Positions 1 to 11,644 of a stretch of DNA of 64,000 nt are shown piece by piece (within the stretch, counting starts at the first letter, position 1; each line of letters begins with the position of its first letter). Source of the stretch: Marasmius tenuissimus (Eukaryota > Basidiomycota > Agaricomycetes > Agaricales > Marasmiaceae); assembly GCA_029532415.1 (NCBI GenBank), contig JAQOTA010000070.1, positions 186,001 through 250,000 on the forward strand, written 5' to 3'. Both the position numbers and the translations under genes were made by a program. The notes beneath the pieces were generated by a model that was given only the letters and a program-made list of their open reading frames with translations, ran no database searches and had not been told where the DNA came from.

Positions 1-515
1 GTAGCTTTCCCAATTCTCTTCAATTTGAGATAGAATAGAGGTTTCGTCCATGCTTGAGAGGGTTGACGCGTTGTTTGAATCTCGAGAAGTGGTGGTTCAG
101 GTTGATTGAAGTGGTGCCACCACTTTGCTGGCAGACTTTAATGTTTGTAACAATAACTGAATTTCCCATGGCTTGCCATGAATACGGAAACTGTTCATCA
201 TTGACCGTACGAGACTTTATCCTTCTTGAAATTGTCTACCTGACGCGATGGGGGTGACGGGACTAACCCAGGACAAATCTGACTGCTTCTATCCCGTCTT
301 TTCTGTGGCACGTCGGATGACAAGCAAACCCCAGTCCTAATTTACATCTTCAGGAGCCCCATTTCAAGTTGCAATACTGCAGGGAGCAAGAGAAAGAGAG
401 AAGGCAGAAAGCCTCAGGCGGTGGTAACAAACCACTGAGGTAGTATGGTATTCCTAGCTTAGCTTATATACAAGAGTACAAGATAGCTAGAATATGGTAG
501 AATGGAGTAGAATGT

Positions 516-551
516 ACTGTGCATGATGTAGGTCCAACTGTGCATGATGTA
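516..551 (+). repeat. Two-copy 15-bp direct repeat, 21-bp period
   Basis: The 15-mer actgtgcatgatgta occurs at 516-530 and again at 537-551. This is a minor local duplication with no gene attached. Confidence 0.7.
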
Positions 552-1480
552 TGTAGGAGTAAGTATGATCAGTAAGGCAAAGGGTTGTGGAGTACAGAGG
601 AGTATATGAGTAATGTAGGGCAAAGGGATAATGATATCATACATTGTGTAGGGTAAGGTGGGCGCAATGGTTAGCTAGGCCAAAGTTGCCATACCTAGAA
701 TATTGACTTTTCACTTCAATACTGGCAAGTAAAAATCCGAGCGCATGCAGGCTGTCGACATCGATGATGGTGGTTTGAGCTGACAAGGGGTTGCGTCGGG
801 CTCGGAGTAAGGTCCAAGGTTGCACGTGCTTGTTCGGACTTTGCCGATCAGGCTTGCTACCTTTCGATCTCAGTTGTGATGACTCTTTTCTCTTCGTCCA
901 TCGTCTCAAAGACTGGAGCTCACTCGACCTCTCATAGCCTCAAACTTCTCATTGCGGGATTCCTCGCTTCCAATATTAATCGCATCTTTATAACAAGATA
1001 AGCCCCGCTCGTCGATCGACGTCTCAAGTTTTTTCCCTTGGAATCTGCTATGAACTCGCCGGATTGAAAGCAGTCGAAGCCTCGGTGCTTACTCTCAATG
1101 GAATTATTCCACCTCACCACTAATTCGATAATTTTTTTCATGGGCTCGTGAACATGGAACATTCGTAAGGCTAGTTCATCCTCCTCATCTCAATATCATC
1201 CTAGGGCGAGCTGAAAGAGACTCAAAAAAGGAGACGGTCGAAAGGACACCTTACAGCCCAGCCTGGGCGGAGGCTTGGATCCTCTCGAGTTAGTGAGTAG
1301 TTGCCATCTGGCGCTTGACCCACCCCCTTCTTTTTGTTCATGCCAGATGTACGCTAGGTCATGGAGAAATTGGAGTTTTAACTTTCGGAGGTCCCAACCT
1401 ATGCACCAGCAGTCAAACGGTGACCGTTGACAACTGTTCACCCCCGAACGGGGGGACCACCGGTAGATTCTCCTTTCCCT

Positions 1481-1500
1481 GTATATATATATATATATAC
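1481..1500 (+). repeat. TA dinucleotide microsatellite
   Basis: Nine TA units form a self-complementary run bounded by g and c. It is probably slippage-prone. No gene start sits at a sensible distance, so I do not call it a TATA box. Confidence 0.85.
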
Positions 1501-2395
1501 GGCCAACTTCCTAGCCCTGTGTCTTCTCACCTTCCCCTGAACCTCGCACAGAGGGGTGGTTCGCCTCGTCTTCGCTGAGCGGGGTGGCTCCCTCGTAAGA
1601 TGTGTCGATGCGAGCCATTTAGAAGACGTTTTCGTCAGATTCCCTAGAGGATTATCATACGAATGTGGATGGTAGAGGCCTTCAGTTGAGAGTTGCTCAT
1701 ACCCCCTAGTACTGATTTTATCCAGGCCTCCGGCAGCAACATGTGAGATTCTCAGCGACAGACCCAGTGCTCGCCGAACTCTGCCACACTCAGAACTCCT
1801 TTCCAATATATAGGGACTCTCATGCTTGCCGAAAACCGCATCGAGTGGCCTCCAATCATAGTGCTTAAAACTGAATCACACGAGCGACGAAACCACGAGA
1901 ACAGTTTCCGCTGGGAAATTTCAGAGTCTCTACGCACGGTGAAACGTCGGAAATCGGCGGAGAAGCGGGAGTGAACAGCTTTGACATTCCTTCGGAGGGT
2001 TTCATTTTACATAAAATCAAGTTTGAACTCAGTTCTAGAATCCGAATCGGCCCCGTTATTACAGTAGATACAACTCCATCAGTACCCTGATTATCTGGCC
2101 ATGGAAGGAACGTTTGTGCTTGACCGGAATACGTAGAACTTCCGCAAGTCTGAATGAGAAGGTGGATCAATAAAGTCAACTGCATCCGTCTTAGCGGGCG
2201 CAGGCGATGACAGTCTGATGGCATAATTTTAGCGCTAAGCCGACCGTGATCGCGTCAGACGCTACTTTGGCAGAGACCACCACGGTCCGTCTACGATGCC
2301 TGCTTCCTCCTTCGCTTCCACACAGTACTAGCAAACTCGAACGTTCCTTATTGTCTACCAGCTACACCCAGAAACAAGAACAGAAAAAAGAGAAC

Positions 2396-4141
2396 ATGAC
2401 TCGACTAGGCATCGACACGGCTGCTGTCACAGCTGCGCGATGGGCTCGCACCCAACAGCAACATCAGCGACCTGTGGACAGTCCGGAAAACTTGAATATC
2501 AATGTAAACCCTGCAACGATGGTCTCGGATGTGGAAAATATGTCAAATTCGCCTGTCGTTTCGTCCAACATACATGGTTACGGACACGGATTACAGCGAT
2601 TCGCTTCGAATACGTCTGTAGGACCCCCAGAACGACCATTGAGCAGGGTGGATGAGGAGAACGACAACAATGACAATGGCGACGAGAGGAGTATGAGTTC
2701 TGATTCTGATCCTGGCTCTGATACCGAGCTCGAGATGGACCTGGAGGAAGAGGGCTTTTACGCTGGTACGTTTTTCTTGTGTGCAACAAATATTCAACTA
2801 ACTCTCCTGATACAGGTTCTTACCCCCGTTTATTGGCACTCTATGCTCTTGCACCTCTCACATTTCTCATCCTCTTCATACTCTTCGCACTCGTTCCGCA
2901 ATTCCTTCCATTGAACCATGACCACCCCGAGCCACCCTATACCCCGAATCTCCCCTTCCCAATCCCAGAAACTCTCATCTCAGGCGGCGTATACACGATA
3001 ACATACACCCTCAACCCTTTCATATTCACCATCTCAACGTGGTTCTGCACGGCTACGAAGAGAGGAATCCTTTACCTGACACGACCGCCGCACTATCGTC
3101 CTCAACTCACCATCACCACCGCCACAACTACAGCGGCAGTCGTTTTATCCTCATTGGTATACGCAACATTATCGATTATCATGCGAGTGGTTACGATTCA
3201 ATTACTGGGTATACCTTCATCTACCGCACCCACACCTGCGTACCGAAGCTTCACCTTCGTTCGTGCGTGGTGGGCCGGTCTTGGGTGGGCACTGTTCGAA
3301 GCTGTTGCGGGCGTATGGCAGGGGTATCGAGCTATCGAAGCGTACAAGGATGTGTTGGTTGATATGAGGAGAGTGAAGGCGTTGAGAGATGTCATCGGTG
3401 GCGGGTCGAGGCCAGGAGATGGAGAAAGGGAGGACACCGGAACGGTCAAGGGATACGGTGCTACCACCAGCGACGCGAATCCTGGTAGCAGCAGTAGCGA
3501 CACCAATGCCGACGACGACGCTACGCCTACAGAAGATGAAAACACGAATCGAGGCCGACTGCCGCGTGTCCCCACTGCTAGTGATAGCGATCCAGAACGA
3601 CAGCCTTTGCTCTCTGGATTCGGAGGATCCCAACACCACCACTATCTCTCGCACTCGAGAGATTCTATGGACTTGCTGAACCTAGGACAGTCGTCACACC
3701 TCGTCGAAATCGAGGTAGAGAGGGACCTCGACCAGCTCATGGCATTACGAGAACGAGACGAATTGGAGAGAGTATACGGGGTCGCTTTCGTCGTAAGTCT
3801 ACTCGTGCCCTTTTCTTTCTTTCTTGCTAAGCTCAGGTTACGTGCCTCAGAAAATTCCGATATTCATAACATGCCTCCAACGCGTAAACTCGTTACTTTT
3901 ATCGATGGGGCTTACCCTCGTCTTGGCGGGGGCTTCCGACACCACCTCCCCTTCCTCGCTCAACCCACCCATCCGACCGCTCCCCGTCTTCCTACTGATC
4001 CTCTTTCAACTAACACTGTACGTTCTACACTCGGAAATCGCGTTACCGAGGATAGGTGTACATACAGTTGTATACGTTGGGTTTATGACTTCGCTTGGGA
4101 TGTTTTTCGGTGGGTTGGGTGTTTGGGGGGTTGTTTCGTAG
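2396..4141 (+). CDS. Multi-pass membrane protein with acidic Ser-rich loops, unknown function
   Basis: Three exons, 2396-2765, 2816-3792 and 3851-4141, join in frame (1638 nt, 545 residues). Introns are 50 and 58 nt with GT-AG borders. I chose the ATG at 2396 because the frame upstream has no other convincing start. The N-terminal 120 residues are polar and strongly acidic (runs of Asp, Glu and Ser). About six hydrophobic segments follow: one right after the first splice, two around the middle (VVLSSLVYATLSII, WWAGLGWALFEAVAGV) and three in the last 90 residues. A long Ser/Asp-rich loop lies between the third and fourth segments. I do not recognise the family and infer only an integral membrane protein, possibly of an internal membrane since no signal peptide is evident. 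A decayed copy of its 3' end lies at 16578-16757. Confidence 0.85.
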
Positions 4142-4378
4142 GGAGGAAAGGGGTGGAGGGTTAATCAATCCATACTCGTGTTGCGATGCTTATTTTCGGG
4201 TCTATACTTATATGCATCTTATCTTCTTCGGTTTTTTGTCTATATACGTACGCACTTGACAATGGATATACCTCATACAATGTTAGCTACAGCTACTTAT
4301 CTACATACCCAGACGTGTTACGTTCTAAATGAGGCGAAAATGAATGAGATGAAGAAAAAATTAGAGGAATTGCAAACT

Positions 4379-4475
4379 GCATTAAGAGGGAATCGAACCC
4401 CCGGCGGGTCGAGCATGTAAGTGACACTGATGCATACTATGGCAACGACCCAGGTTACCACTACCCCATTAATGC
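4379..4475 (-). tRNA. tRNA-Gly(GCC) with 27-nt intron
   Basis: Read on the minus strand, the acceptor stem GCATTAA pairs with TTAATGC. The D-arm is GGGT/ACCT, the anticodon stem GGTCG/CGACC, and the T-arm is GGGGG-TTCGATT-CCCTC. The anticodon is GCC, so the amino acid is glycine. A 27-nt intron (4413-4439) sits at the canonical position one base 3' of the anticodon. The exons are identical to the copies at 16865 and 19663; only the introns differ. It lies about 240 bp after the membrane-protein gene, an arrangement repeated at 16.6-16.95 kb. Confidence 0.93.
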
Positions 4476-5059
4476 CTGTGTTTATGTGGGTTTTAGTCTC
4501 GCTACTCATACTCATATTATAACCAGTAAGCGCTTCGGATTCTTCTACCAACATTTTCTGATGAAATCTGTTTTGAAAAGCGGCCATAACATTTTCATTA
4601 TCTCTTCTCCTTGTGGCGTGTTCAGCCGTGAGAATGGAGCCACTTCAATCTAAATGCGAGTGTGGGCGAATGGGTATCCTCTTGCCGTATTTGGAACTGT
4701 GGCGATTCTACACCCACATGGCACCACAACGCCATAACGGGTAGACTTCGAGGCCCGATGATTCGTTCTGGGCTCTTCGGACTGTCACCTATCTTCGTTT
4801 GGGCAGGATAAATTCATAATCCGTCACGCGTCGATGGTTATCCTCGTTCGAATGAGTCACTCGTATCAAAGCCGGTAGTCCTGTTGAGCCCATATATCGC
4901 AGCGTAAACTGGGTGCTTGATTGTTATAGCACAGACGGACATTCCGACTTCTGGTACACATATGATCATATTCAAGGGAGGTAGTAGTACAATTCAAGAG
5001 TAAGGGTTTGCATAGATGTATAGGACTTTTGACACTTAACCAATCCAGAGCTGCACATT

Positions 5060-7230
5060 TCACGCTTCGCCGCTTCTCGCACCCCCTTGTTTTCCTTCAG
5101 TGATTTCGTGATAGATTATCGTCTCCTCGGCAACCGGGAAGATCGACCCAGGTGGGAGTGTAAGACGTGTAGCAGTCACCTCGACCTCGAGGGATGGGAG
5201 CCGAGATAGCTCGATGGCCTCTCCCGAAGCCTATACAAGACAGACGGGACACGTTAGTTCACACCGAATTGAACTGAAACAGAATGCTGACCTTGATAGC
5301 CCGCCAGTGAAGGTTTTCCTTAAGATACGGCACGACGTCGCTCGATTCCAACGACTCTAGTCCCGAGCGTCTGATAAGGACATCGTTGAGATGGACGAAC
5401 CCTTCGATAGTGACGTTCTGTTGCGTGCGGCAGTTACCACAACTCTCTGGTGTGCTGAGTTCGAGCAAAAACGTCATCTGAGGAATCACTGCGAATAACA
5501 CTGGAGCTCGCCTGTTGACAAAAGTATATTGCGCCCCGACAAAGTTCTCGGAGGTCAACCACTCTTCAAGGTTCTCGGGAACGCTGCCTACGAAGAGGGG
5601 AATGCCGAAACTAACGCCGACCTCGTATTTCTTGACCCGAATGCGTGCGGTCCATTCCCAGACCTTCGACTGAGCCGCACGATCTTGAGATCCTGAAATT
5701 GCTGTCTTCGGAGACAATCGCTCGAAAGTGGCTCCCGCGTAGAGACGATTGATTTTCTCAGCGATAACATTCGGTAACGGCCCGGTTGGTTCTTCTGGGA
5801 GCACGTTAAAGTCTGGATATGTGTACCCAAGGGAGGCCGTGTCCATAATCTTCGCTGATGTCCAGTAAGTGGGTTCGGCGTTCCAGAATGGCGTAAGATC
5901 TAGTATTCAGGCAGGTGAGCACCAGTACTGGGTTTCAAAAGTACTATGTGGTGCCGAGGGAGAAGACCTCACCTGTGTTCGTATCTATAGGGCTGCCCTG
6001 CTCTAACGTCCAAGTACCTTCTTTCGAAGTACTCGGGGTGACCCAGACGTTGGGATTCAGGGTAGCCCATATGGCAAGCAATCTGTCCACTTGTGCGTGG
6101 TGCATGTAGAAGATCGGGTCGAAGCCTTGCACCAACCGGAGGTCACGTTAGTTAACTGCTTGGAAGGGCAAAAGTAAGCATGTTCCCACCAGCCACAGTG
6201 GGATCCCCCATATGTCCACCACCACCAATATTAACATGAATAGCGTCATGGATTGCTTCCAGACTGTTGCCTTTGATCTTCATGTAGCCATCGTCCAGGG
6301 CGTGTTTGGTGTCCTTCGAGCTATCCTTGCTCGCGGTGTGGTGGCTAAACTCAGGCCAGGTATGAACTTGAGTAAGCATGATGTAAGTCTTGTCTCGGAT
6401 GTCGGTCTGTGCGCTCTGCATCCAACTGAGAAGAGACGAGTTTCGGCATCAAAATTGGTGTCTGTAACAAAAATCGAAGGCCTACCATATCAACTGATTG
6501 ATATCCTCCGTAGCGTTCGGATCCTTCGGGTGCCTCAGAGTGGTTTGCCACATGTCGAACGGCTTCGGGAACTTGAAGGACGACAAGAGTGGGTTGAACG
6601 TATACCTTCGAAATGGATTGGCAACAGAACCCTTCTCCCCATCGAATACACGGATAGTGAGGCTGTCCATAGAGATGACCTCTGGTGGCGGTACCGATTT
6701 TTTAGCCCAGTCCCAGTAAGGCTGGCGCAGGTTACGAGCCGCATCTATGAAGCATTCCTTTTCGTATGTGTATGTCTCGGCGATCTTCGTAGCCTCATCT
6801 TGAATAGCTTGCTGCAGAGAAAGTCAACAAACGAAAACAGGTATGTCATATAGCTCGACAGCTTACTTCCATAAGAATCATGTAAGGTCGATGCCAGGTC
6901 GGGAAGAGGACGTCTCCATGCGTACAGTAGCCGAGCCACTGTTGATCGTCTCCGGGGCCACGAGGACTGTCTGGGTCCCACTGAGCTGCAGGAAGTCCAT
7001 GAATGCCACCGATCTGAAAGAACGAGTCGACTTCCTTTTGGTCCTTCTGCTGAAGTTTGACTAGTGATCGTATGTTAGCCAGAGCTAGAGTATGCGTAAA
7101 AGAATGGAAGTAGCTCACTTAGGGCTTGGACATAGAGAGAGAAATGAGCTTCATTCTTGATAAAGTCGTTGATTTCGAGGCGATTGGCGACACCCTGTGG
7201 TCCTTTGACGACGTAGCGATCGCGAGACAT
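5060..7230 (-). CDS. Tyrosinase (polyphenol oxidase), copy 1
   Basis: Type-3 copper monooxygenase/oxidase that turns monophenols and diphenols into o-quinones, feeding melanin formation. The gene has several short introns; the last is 5231-5291. It starts [10 protein letters not shown] at 7230 and ends [14 protein letters not shown]. The CuA site is complete: IGGIHGLP gives the first His, and [16 protein letters not shown] gives the second and third, with the Cys two residues before the second His that forms the thioether bridge in Agaricus enzymes. The CuB site is also complete: [17 protein letters not shown], then [16 protein letters not shown]-terminal domain with YTYPDF follows, as in fungal latent tyrosinases that are activated by proteolysis. 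No signal peptide is visible, as expected for mushroom PPOs. A TATA-like box lies 77 bp upstream. Tyrosinase 2 at 11645 is a diverged duplicate in the same orientation. Confidence 0.93.
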
Positions 7231-7306
7231 GCTTGTTCAAACTTGCTTTTTGAGCACAGCTCGAGTCAGGGCTGAGAGTGAGAAATCAGCTCAATCAAAG
7301 GGAGGG

Positions 7307-7314
7307 TTTATATA
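7307..7314 (-). promoter_or_regulatory. TATA-like box of tyrosinase 1
   Basis: TATATAAA on the minus strand, about 77 bp before the tyrosinase 1 ATG at 7230. The flanking bases match the region upstream of tyrosinase 2, where the same site reads TATACAA. Position and motif are seen; use as a promoter is inferred. Confidence 0.5.
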
Positions 7315-7455
7315 TCTCGAAAAAAATCTCACGAAATCATCCAATTCAGCTGGGGACGAACCAGAGAACATTCCAAAGGTGGAAGATTATGATACCTAAC
7401 GTTTGGAAGAACGCTACTGATGGACTGAATTCTAGACCACTATGAAAGTCGATGA

Positions 7456-7470
7456 GGTTGAAATTCAACC
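7456..7470. repeat. 15-bp palindrome GGTTGAA-A-TTCAACC
   Basis: A perfect 7-bp inverted repeat around one central base. It lies at the left edge of a TTCAACC/GGTTGAA-rich block (7456-7570) that resembles the cluster at 8440-8600. Confidence 0.8.
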
Positions 7471-8505
7471 AACTTTTGAATGAAATTCACAACCAACCTA
7501 TAATTGGTTGATTCAGTTGGTTTCGTTCGGATTAGCCTACAATTCAAGCTAACCAATTCAACCTAAATTTGAGGGATTATCAACACCCCTGGAGTCGGCG
7601 CCTTGACTCAACAGCACCACCGGCTTCTAATAACTAATGCACTAATAATTACTTACAGGGTTCTACAAATTTCACAAGCTTTATATAACGAAGCTCAAGC
7701 GGACTTGTGCTTAAACAATTCCGTCGCTTGCATTGCCTTTTAAGGAAGTGTGGGAAGAACTGTGCAGTTCTTCGGGAAATTCCGAAGTGGCTTGCCGCGA
7801 GCGACACACCAACCGCCGCCGGGCCCAGGGACACATCCAGTACGTCTGTCGCGTACAGGCGATAACAAACTCGTTGCTAGATCTGCTACCTTCAAGCTTC
7901 AAGTCTCGAGATCTCAAGTCTGGCTCTGGCTCTTGTTCTCTTCATCTCGGCATTTTGTACCTCTTGATCTGTCTGGAAAATCTTCTCTTTGTTCTGTGCG
8001 TGACGGAATGTACACTGATGTCTTGCTCTCGGCTCTCTGGTGACGCAAACACGAAACTCGACGTCAAAGTCTTCAATTAATAGGTGACAGATTAAGGGTA
8101 TGTTTTTTGCCCCTTCCTTGCGATCGTCAGACGTTGATACATTGAACAGGCCAGGTACCACCGAAGGGGAGCAGAGAAGGACAGCAACTTGCGGGGGCTT
8201 CAGTCGGGGACTCGGTTCTATGAACGCCTAGTATATGCTTGTTTCGTAGTGATAGACCTGAAAACATACAACTTTGTGTCTATTCCGTATTGTCATTCAC
8301 TAAGCGCATTCGAGTACAACAAGCTACCTAAAAATGAAGGGAAAACAAACCGTTTCTAGTGGAAAAATTGAAGCCGAGACTGTTTCATGAAACAACCTAC
8401 TTTTGACTGACTGTCAACCCTTGCGTGCCCTGGCGAGGCCGAAAATATTATAGGTTGAAGTGGTACGTTTTAGACTGCAATTCAACCTGCCTTGGGATAG
8501 CCGTT

Positions 8506-8529
8506 ATTTCAACCTACAAAGGTTGAAAT
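8506..8529. repeat. Hairpin: 10-bp stem, 4-nt loop
   Basis: atttcaacct, then acaa, then aggttgaaat: a perfect inverted repeat of the same GGTTGAA module. It sits 30 bp before a longer hairpin. Confidence 0.85.
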
Positions 8530-8559
8530 TCATGAAGGCTCAGGTTGAAAATGATGAAA

Positions 8560-8597
8560 GGATAGGTTGAAATCGGAGATTGGATTTCAACCTATCC
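8560..8597. repeat. Hairpin: 15-bp perfect stem, 8-nt loop
   Basis: ggataggttgaaatc at 8560-8574 is the exact reverse complement of 8583-8597, with 8 nt between. Together with nearby GGTTGAA units it marks the right edge of the candidate insertion. Confidence 0.9.
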
Positions 8598-9221
8598 CAC
8601 GTTCACAGAGGACGTTCGGCGCCAAATCACTCGCCAAAACAGGGAGGCGTCATATGTTTTCTTCCTCCACGAGTAAAATCCCATGTCTGGCGACGTCTGA
8701 CGCTGTCAACTAAGGTCTGGGGTGCTTGCGGCGATTGGAAGAGAATCACTCACTGGAATTCTGTGACGGTGGCAAGGACGGTAATTTGCCTGGCAGATTG
8801 CATCGGAGAATAGGCCTGTCCCGATTGGAGCGATAGTCTTGCTGAGCGTCAATGAAGAATGAGTCAATATCTGATGAAAACTTTGGACAAGTTCTCCCCT
8901 TCCGAAGACCGTAATGTGTCGGATATGTCAATTCAGGGTGTCCTGCTGGGCTTAAGAGCCAACGACGCAGGGGGTTAATGGTAGGAGAAGTATAATAAGT
9001 GGAAACCAACCCAATTCGAACTTGTCGGTTTTTTTTTTGCATTTTGCTCCCCACGTGTTTTCCAGCAGATTTTGACCTGTTCTAACGGGATTCATGGTCC
9101 TTCCTTGCCAGAGGGGTTCTGGAGCTATTCACTTACCCACGAACTCTACCATCCCTTCTCCCCCAAATACATCTTGTCGGGGGCCCTCAATCAATGCTAT
9201 CGGTTTGAATCAAGTCGCGAC

Positions 9222-9861
9222 TCAGTTGGAATGGGAATCAGCCTGAGCCCATGCGCCCTGCGGTAAGATGGGATCGTAATGGCGGATACCAGCCCGTTTT
9301 GACGGTCGAGGAGGACATCCATCCTCATCCATCCCATTGGCTTTGGGTCGCGTCTCTGTGCCACGGTCACTGTATGCGAAGACGATGATTATCGAGATCA
9401 AGATTGACGTCGCACAAACCACTCCAATGACCAGGAGGGCATCCGTCTCACCATTTGAATTATACATGACCGATGCGGGAAAGTGTTGAGCGTCTGTTTT
9501 ACCCCACAGGCCTGTCAGCGATCGGGGAGTTTTGGTGGATTTTGCGGATGGTCTCTCACGAGGGCAAAGCCCCGCGAGGCAAAGCGGTGGCCTTTGAGTT
9601 GTGCCGAAGTTAGCCTGGCCTCCTGCCAGTCCCCCAAATGGACTTCGAGCCTGCAACCTGTCTGTACTAGTGCTCGTGGGGTGATCGCCAACCTCTTGCG
9701 GCTTCGATGAAAGCAGTAGAATCTCCAAAGAACTGCCCCGGATCTCGAAGCGCGCGTCAATTAATGTTTCGCTCGACTCCCCATTGACATCTATGTAATG
9801 CGTTCTCAGTAGAACTTCTTCGACTTGAATGGTTCGAACCACAAGTGTTCCGGAATACCCA
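9222..9861 (-). CDS. C-terminal part of a single-TM protein of unknown function (duplication copy 1)
   Basis: An open frame that begins after a plausible splice acceptor at about 9862 (frame GYSGTLVVRTIQVEEV) and runs to a stop at 9222. It has one clear membrane segment (LLVIGVVCATSILISIIIVF) followed by a short polar tail rich in Arg, Lys and Asp. This suggests a type I membrane protein whose ectodomain exons lie upstream, around 9.9-10.6 kb, where I could not build a clean model. A matching but frame-broken copy lies at 14438-14753. I do not recognise the family, and the gene may itself be decaying. Confidence 0.4.
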
Positions 9862-11470
9862 CTCCAAAATGTTTAGCCTGGCGCTACGTGGAGAATGTCA
9901 TATTGGCATACTATGTGCTAGCCATTGGCAATCTATAGAGGGGTTTAATACCCTCACCGGAGGATAACAAACAAAGATCTCACCGGCTTGCAGCCATTCT
10001 CGTGCCCTCGCACACCAGAAATGCTTGTAAACTCATAGGGTCTTCGTATAACTCGCTATAAGGTGTCGCTAAATGTTACTTTGAACGTGAACATTGCCCC
10101 CGCTGTTACGAAATATCGACAATGAAGATAGGATAAACGCCGAAAGAACCTTTCCGCGCTTTCGAGCGCGTGCGCAGCATGTACCTATGAGAATAGGGTT
10201 CGTTAATGGTGACTGAAGCTCCAAAAATAACTAGTCTTATCGAGGTTGCATACCGTCAGAAGGACCAAGACCAAGTCCCTTGCTAGTTGTACGCCACATG
10301 TATTAAACAACCTTAGGGGTGGAGCAGCTTGTAGCAGGATATATAGCGTTTTTAAACCTCGCCGCTACTGAGCAACGTGTAAAGATTTTCCCGCTCCACA
10401 GAAGGAGGAGTCGTTTAGAAAAACCTCTCCTGGGCCTCGAGCCAAAGAAAGATGTGTCGACGCCGTCAAAGAAAAACCAATGAAGTTCCTCCGCACCCGG
10501 CGCCAAAAGTTCCATTACGTTGCATCGAAATGTAGCGATCACTTTCCGATACACCGCTATCTGAAGCTCAGAGGGTCATTGTGCTCACTGGGGGAGCCAC
10601 GTTCATCCCTCACCTCAAAAAAATGTGTTTTGTAATGTTGTCTGCGCATGTACCCCCAAAGTGGCATGTCTCCTCGGGGACGTGTCCTCCAAGAACCTTG
10701 AAAACGGAGGAAGCAGGTCAATCGGGAGGAAAGAGGAAAGAACGCGTCTTGAGCTCACCTAGAACGATCAACTCAGGTTCTGTCTCATTTTTTGTTTATC
10801 CTCTCTTCAACCGCCATAAGTAGTACATCGTCCTTCGCCATAAGCCTTCCCCCCAACAATATGCGTACAAAAATAATTCCGGAAGTCTTAGTTAACATTG
10901 AAGTTGACGTGGTTCTGTGTTTTCGGGCGACCTCTTTTTCGGCGAAACGTTAGAAATAGCTCCTCAGGCGCAATGCATCCAGATACAGGCCAAAAATCGC
11001 ACCTGAAGTGAGTCCTAGCAAGAACGTACAAGTAATTATCGGCATTTGGCCTAATAGAACTTATACGGATGCAATCCGACCATTGTTGGCGCAACCGCGA
11101 CATGGATGTAAGAGGTAACGTGGCTGAGCGCGTGAGGGCGCTTAGCTTTTCTAGCATCCGGAGTCCAGGTGACCGGCAATATGGACGTCGGACGACTCGG
11201 CGCTCAGCATCGAGGTGGGTTTGATCCTCGTCCACGACCTTCAATACATGCTTGTCGTCGTCATCAGTGAAGCTTTGAAGGACTGGTTACAGGTCTAGAC
11301 TTGGAGGTTGGAACTGTTCAACATTACATTGATGATATTGATCACTGATTGTTTGTTCGATGGTTGACTTCGAGTTGACTTTCAACATTCATCTCAACTC
11401 CCAGAGCAGGCATTGACATGACTTCCTCGAACAAGAGGCGCGTCCTAACTTTACGGTCTGTTAGATTACC
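9862..11470. repeat. Remainder of duplication unit 1; no intact gene
   Basis: Parts of this stretch match copy 2. The piece around 10.49-10.55 kb (frame containing NGTFGAG) resembles 14.90-14.96 kb. The block around 11.08-11.15 kb, with the phrase gggcgcttagcttttc, resembles 16.07-16.15 kb. The end at 11.42-11.46 kb (caagaggcgcgtcct) resembles 16.29-16.32 kb. Short frames occur on the minus strand but none gives a recognisable protein. This looks like old duplicated coding sequence that has decayed. Confidence 0.5.
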
Positions 11471-11644
11471 TCTTCAATACAACGCTCACGACTTTCAAAG
11501 ACGTGGATGTTGCGTGCACGAGGGAGCGTTCCTTCCACTCGGCGGTATACACACTATCGAGAAAGACAAGATTTTATGTACAATTCAGAGGTTTGGATCT
11601 ACATATACAGATCGATAGCACATTTGATACTAACGATCTGAGCT

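Larger units (their letters stand above)
1..2395. other. Gene-poor stretch left of the first gene
   Basis: I recognise no conserved protein in any frame here. The open frames are short, overlap on both strands and lack splice-joined partners. The only structured pieces are a 15-bp direct repeat near 0.5 kb and a TA dinucleotide run near 1.5 kb, listed separately. The last few hundred bases probably contain the promoter and 5' leader of the membrane-protein gene that starts at 2396. Confidence 0.5.
7451..8600. mobile_element. Candidate non-autonomous inserted element bounded by GGTTGAA inverted repeats
   Basis: Copy 1 of the segmental duplication has roughly 1.3 kb between the tyrosinase promoter (about 7330) and the next shared block (about 8630). 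Copy 2 goes almost directly from promoter to block (13.90 to 13.92 kb). Both ends of the extra DNA are packed with GGTTGAA/TTCAACC units. The left start (about 7451) resembles the reverse complement of the right end (about 8600) over some 18 bp, roughly 14 identical. No transposase frame is visible, and I see no clear target-site duplication. A MITE-like insertion fits, but deletion from copy 2 would also explain it. Confidence 0.35.

Noticed and set aside
2499..3654. Long minus-strand frames opposite the first gene
   Set aside because: Antisense shadows of the well-supported plus-strand exons, with no motif or splice signals.
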